Origin: Alphaproteobacteria bacterium
Lineage (GTDB): Bacteria > Pseudomonadota > Alphaproteobacteria > Sphingomonadales > Sphingomonadaceae
Reading direction: 5' to 3'
DNA length: 16,434 bases
NCBI GenBank assembly: GCA_018828205.1
Contig: JAHJWA010000124.1
Coordinates: 1-16,434, forward strand
A program made the position numbers and the translations under genes. A model generated the notes under the pieces. It saw nothing but the letters and a program-made list of their open reading frames with translations, searched no databases and was not told where the DNA came from. Shown here piece by piece: positions 15,477 to 16,434 of the stretch (its first letter is position 1; each line of letters begins with the position of its first letter).

Positions 15477-15481
15477 CATGC

Positions 15482-15985
15482 TCAGGGCGACACTTCGAGG
15501 CTGGTGAAGGCGAGCATAAGTGCGATCAAACGCTCCGCCGCTGCGCGTCTCTCCTTTTGCGCCATCGTGGAAGAAACCGGTTCCATCTCCGCTGCGATGA
15601 ATTGAGGCGGCCCAGAATAAGCCAAGGCCCAGCCACGGAAGCGCCGCCGGAATTGATATTCGTCTCTGACGATCAAGATCTCTGTGTGGCGAATGTCGGC
15701 ATCTATCTTACCCATCAACGTCTCAATATTTTCATGAGGTCCTTCGATTATCTGGGCAAAATGGGTGCCGGTATATATCAACGCACCAGTGATTCCCTGG
15801 TCCTGGTTGCGACGCTTCGAGTCAGCAACAAGATTGGTGATCTCGCGATCACGATCGGGTGCCTGAAATTTACACCGGCTCACGTAGAGAATGGACCGCA
15901 GCGCCGCATCGCCACTTTGTTTTGCAGCCAGTCCCGCTAGGGGCCGGCTCGGGTTTTCAAGACTCTTGCTTTTCAGATCAGGCAT
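15482..15985 (-). CDS. BLUF-domain blue-light sensor protein
   Basis: Predicted 167-residue cytosolic protein with an FAD-binding BLUF domain (about residues 29-125) and a short helical C-terminal tail. Key residues are visible: Tyr34 in ILYVSR, Asn60 in RRNQDQGITGALIY, and Gln78 in FAQIIEG match the Tyr-Asn-Gln set that forms the flavin light switch (Tyr21, Asn45, Gln63 of AppA). Trp119 is kept, but the partner Met two residues later is Leu121. No output domain is fused, so it would act through a protein partner, as short BLUF proteins do. The ATG at 15985 is preferred over a TTG immediately before it. No clear Shine-Dalgarno is seen, and about 28 residues precede the domain, so the start is less certain. 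It is divergent from a Crp/Fnr-type regulator. Confidence 0.88.
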   Translation of the reverse strand: MPDLKSKSLENPSRPLAGLAAKQSGDAALRSILYVSRCKFQAPDRDREITNLVADSKRRNQDQGITGALIYTGTHFAQIIEGPHENIETLMGKIDADIRHTEILIVRDEYQFRRRFRGWALAYSGPPQFIAAEMEPVSSTMAQKERRAAAERLIALMLAFTSLEVSP

Positions 15986-16291
15986 CAACCACGTTCACTC
16001 GCTGCTACAGGCCCCGATTTTGACTTCACTCTCGCTTCGCTCTGGTTCCGCGACCCGATGGCGGCAGCGCGATTTGGCGCACGGGCTGGACTAGCGGATC
16101 CCGGATACGGGCGGAGGGGCATGGTGTTCATCCAAAGGAGCTCGCAACATTTCGGAACCTAATCAGTTTGTCACACATTTGTGAGCTATCTGGAAGTTTT
16201 TCCCCTTGCCGTAGAGCAGGGAAGTCACCGTTCACACGGGTGCGAGTTTCCGCGCGCTGTCGGTCGCCGAACTATGCCCAGGAGGGTTCAC
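15986..16291. promoter_or_regulatory. Divergent control region between BLUF and Crp/Fnr-type genes
   Basis: This 306-base stretch contains no credible gene. It must hold the promoters of both flanking genes. The clearest structure is the inverted repeat TCACACATTTGTGA (16171-16184). A TTGACT hexamer at 16019-16024 could be a plus-strand -35 element, but no matching -10 is evident. AAAGGAG (16134-16140) has no start codon at a usable distance. Confidence 0.5.
16171..16184. promoter_or_regulatory. Inverted repeat, possible regulator binding site
   Basis: TCACA and TGTGA arms flank CATT, about 108 bases before the GTG of the Crp/Fnr-type gene. The 4-base spacing and arm order differ from a classical CRP site (TGTGA-N6-TCACA). 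It may serve the adjacent regulator or another factor. Confidence 0.35.
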
Positions 16292-16434
16292 GTGTCGTCG
16301 CTATCTACCGAGAAGCTCAAACCGTTTCTGGATAAGCTCGAAGCCCACAGTTCATTGAATCAGGCGGATTGTGCAGCGTTCGAGCAGCTTCCCTTCAGCT
16401 TCGAGCGCGTTGCCGCTGGCAGTCACATCGCCCG
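16292..16434 (+). CDS. Crp/Fnr-family transcriptional regulator, N-terminal fragment
   Basis: The first 47 codons of a gene cut by the window end. The sequence MSSLSTEKLKPFLDKLEAH, then LNQADCAAFEQLPFSFERVAAGSHIAR, fits the start of Crp/Fnr-type regulators, where a short helix is followed by the first strands of the cyclic-nucleotide-binding-like domain with a V.AG..I.R pattern. Such proteins sense redox, oxygen, or small ligands; the DNA-binding half is outside the window. The GTG at 16292 is chosen because AGGAGGG lies 5 bases before it. An in-frame ATG at 16274 has no ribosome site and would place the Shine-Dalgarno inside the gene. The family call is moderate because only the N-terminus is seen. 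Confidence 0.65.
   Translation, partial: MSSLSTEKLKPFLDKLEAHSSLNQADCAAFEQLPFSFERVAAGSHIA

Larger units (their letters stand above)
14925..15481. other. Gene-poor stretch with hairpins and no convincing reading frame
   Basis: This 557-base stretch lies upstream of the S10 gene and downstream of the BLUF gene. No frame gives a recognisable protein. The longest plus frame (GTG 15095) runs on antisense through the BLUF gene, and minus frames are broken every few dozen codons. Visible structures are TACCCCCAAGGGTA (15104-15117), an 11-bp stem at 15133-15168, the 10-base palindrome GCGGGCCCGC at 15215-15224, and a terminator-like hairpin at 15455-15476. It should hold the S10 promoter near its left end. 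A non-coding RNA or decayed gene is possible. Confidence 0.4.

Noticed and set aside
15986..15988. TTG as start codon of the BLUF gene
   Set aside because: An ATG follows immediately in the same frame and is the more usual start; the difference is one residue.
16229..16236. CGTTCACA half-site near the Crp/Fnr-type gene, with similar GTTCACA at 754-760 and an inverse GTGAACGT near 15990
   Set aside because: Only one half of the palindrome is present in each case, which is expected by chance in 16 kb.
1..16434. CRISPR array, tRNA, rRNA or intact insertion sequence
   Set aside because: No regularly spaced repeats, no cloverleaf-like or rRNA sequence, and no transposase reading frame with terminal inverted repeats were seen on either strand.

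Overview
The window is GC-rich alphaproteobacterial DNA, most likely from a marine-type member of the Sphingomonadales (Erythrobacteraceae / Sphingomonadaceae). The clues are a long Caulobacter/Xanthomonas-type TonB-dependent receptor paired with a flavin-dependent halogenase, a small Lys/Glu/Ala-rich DUF6481-type protein, an S10 peptidase and a BLUF photoreceptor. This placement is inferred from gene content and cannot be fixed to a genus here.

Layout. Positions 1-1290 hold a possible gene tail, a glutathione S-transferase-like gene and a DUF6481-like gene, all on the plus strand and closed by a strong hairpin terminator. Positions 1301-11693, all on the minus strand, form a beta-glucan (probably laminarin) utilisation locus. 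Read in transcription order it comprises a TonB-dependent receptor with its own terminator, a LacI-family regulator overlapping an MFS transporter by 4 bases, a GH3 exo-glucosidase lipoprotein, a FucP/GluP-type sugar MFS transporter and a GH16 endo-glucanase lipoprotein. A tryptophan-halogenase-like flavoprotein (11847-13355, plus) is divergent from the receptor. A secreted S10 carboxypeptidase-like gene (13413-14924, minus) converges on the halogenase. Positions 14925-15481 contain no convincing gene. The window closes with a BLUF blue-light sensor (minus) divergent from the start of a Crp/Fnr-type regulator (plus, cut by the window end).

How it works together (inference). GH16 would cut beta-1,3-glucan at the cell surface, the receptor would import oligosaccharides into the periplasm, GH3 would trim them to glucose, and the two MFS transporters would carry sugars across the inner membrane. 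The LacI protein would control the locus. The most interesting signal is a set of lac-operator-like palindromes, consensus TGTGAACGTTCACA. Two copies, 21 bp apart centre to centre, lie between the receptor and the halogenase, and a weaker copy lies in front of GH3. This makes the halogenase a predicted member of the sugar regulon, although its role in glucan use is unknown.
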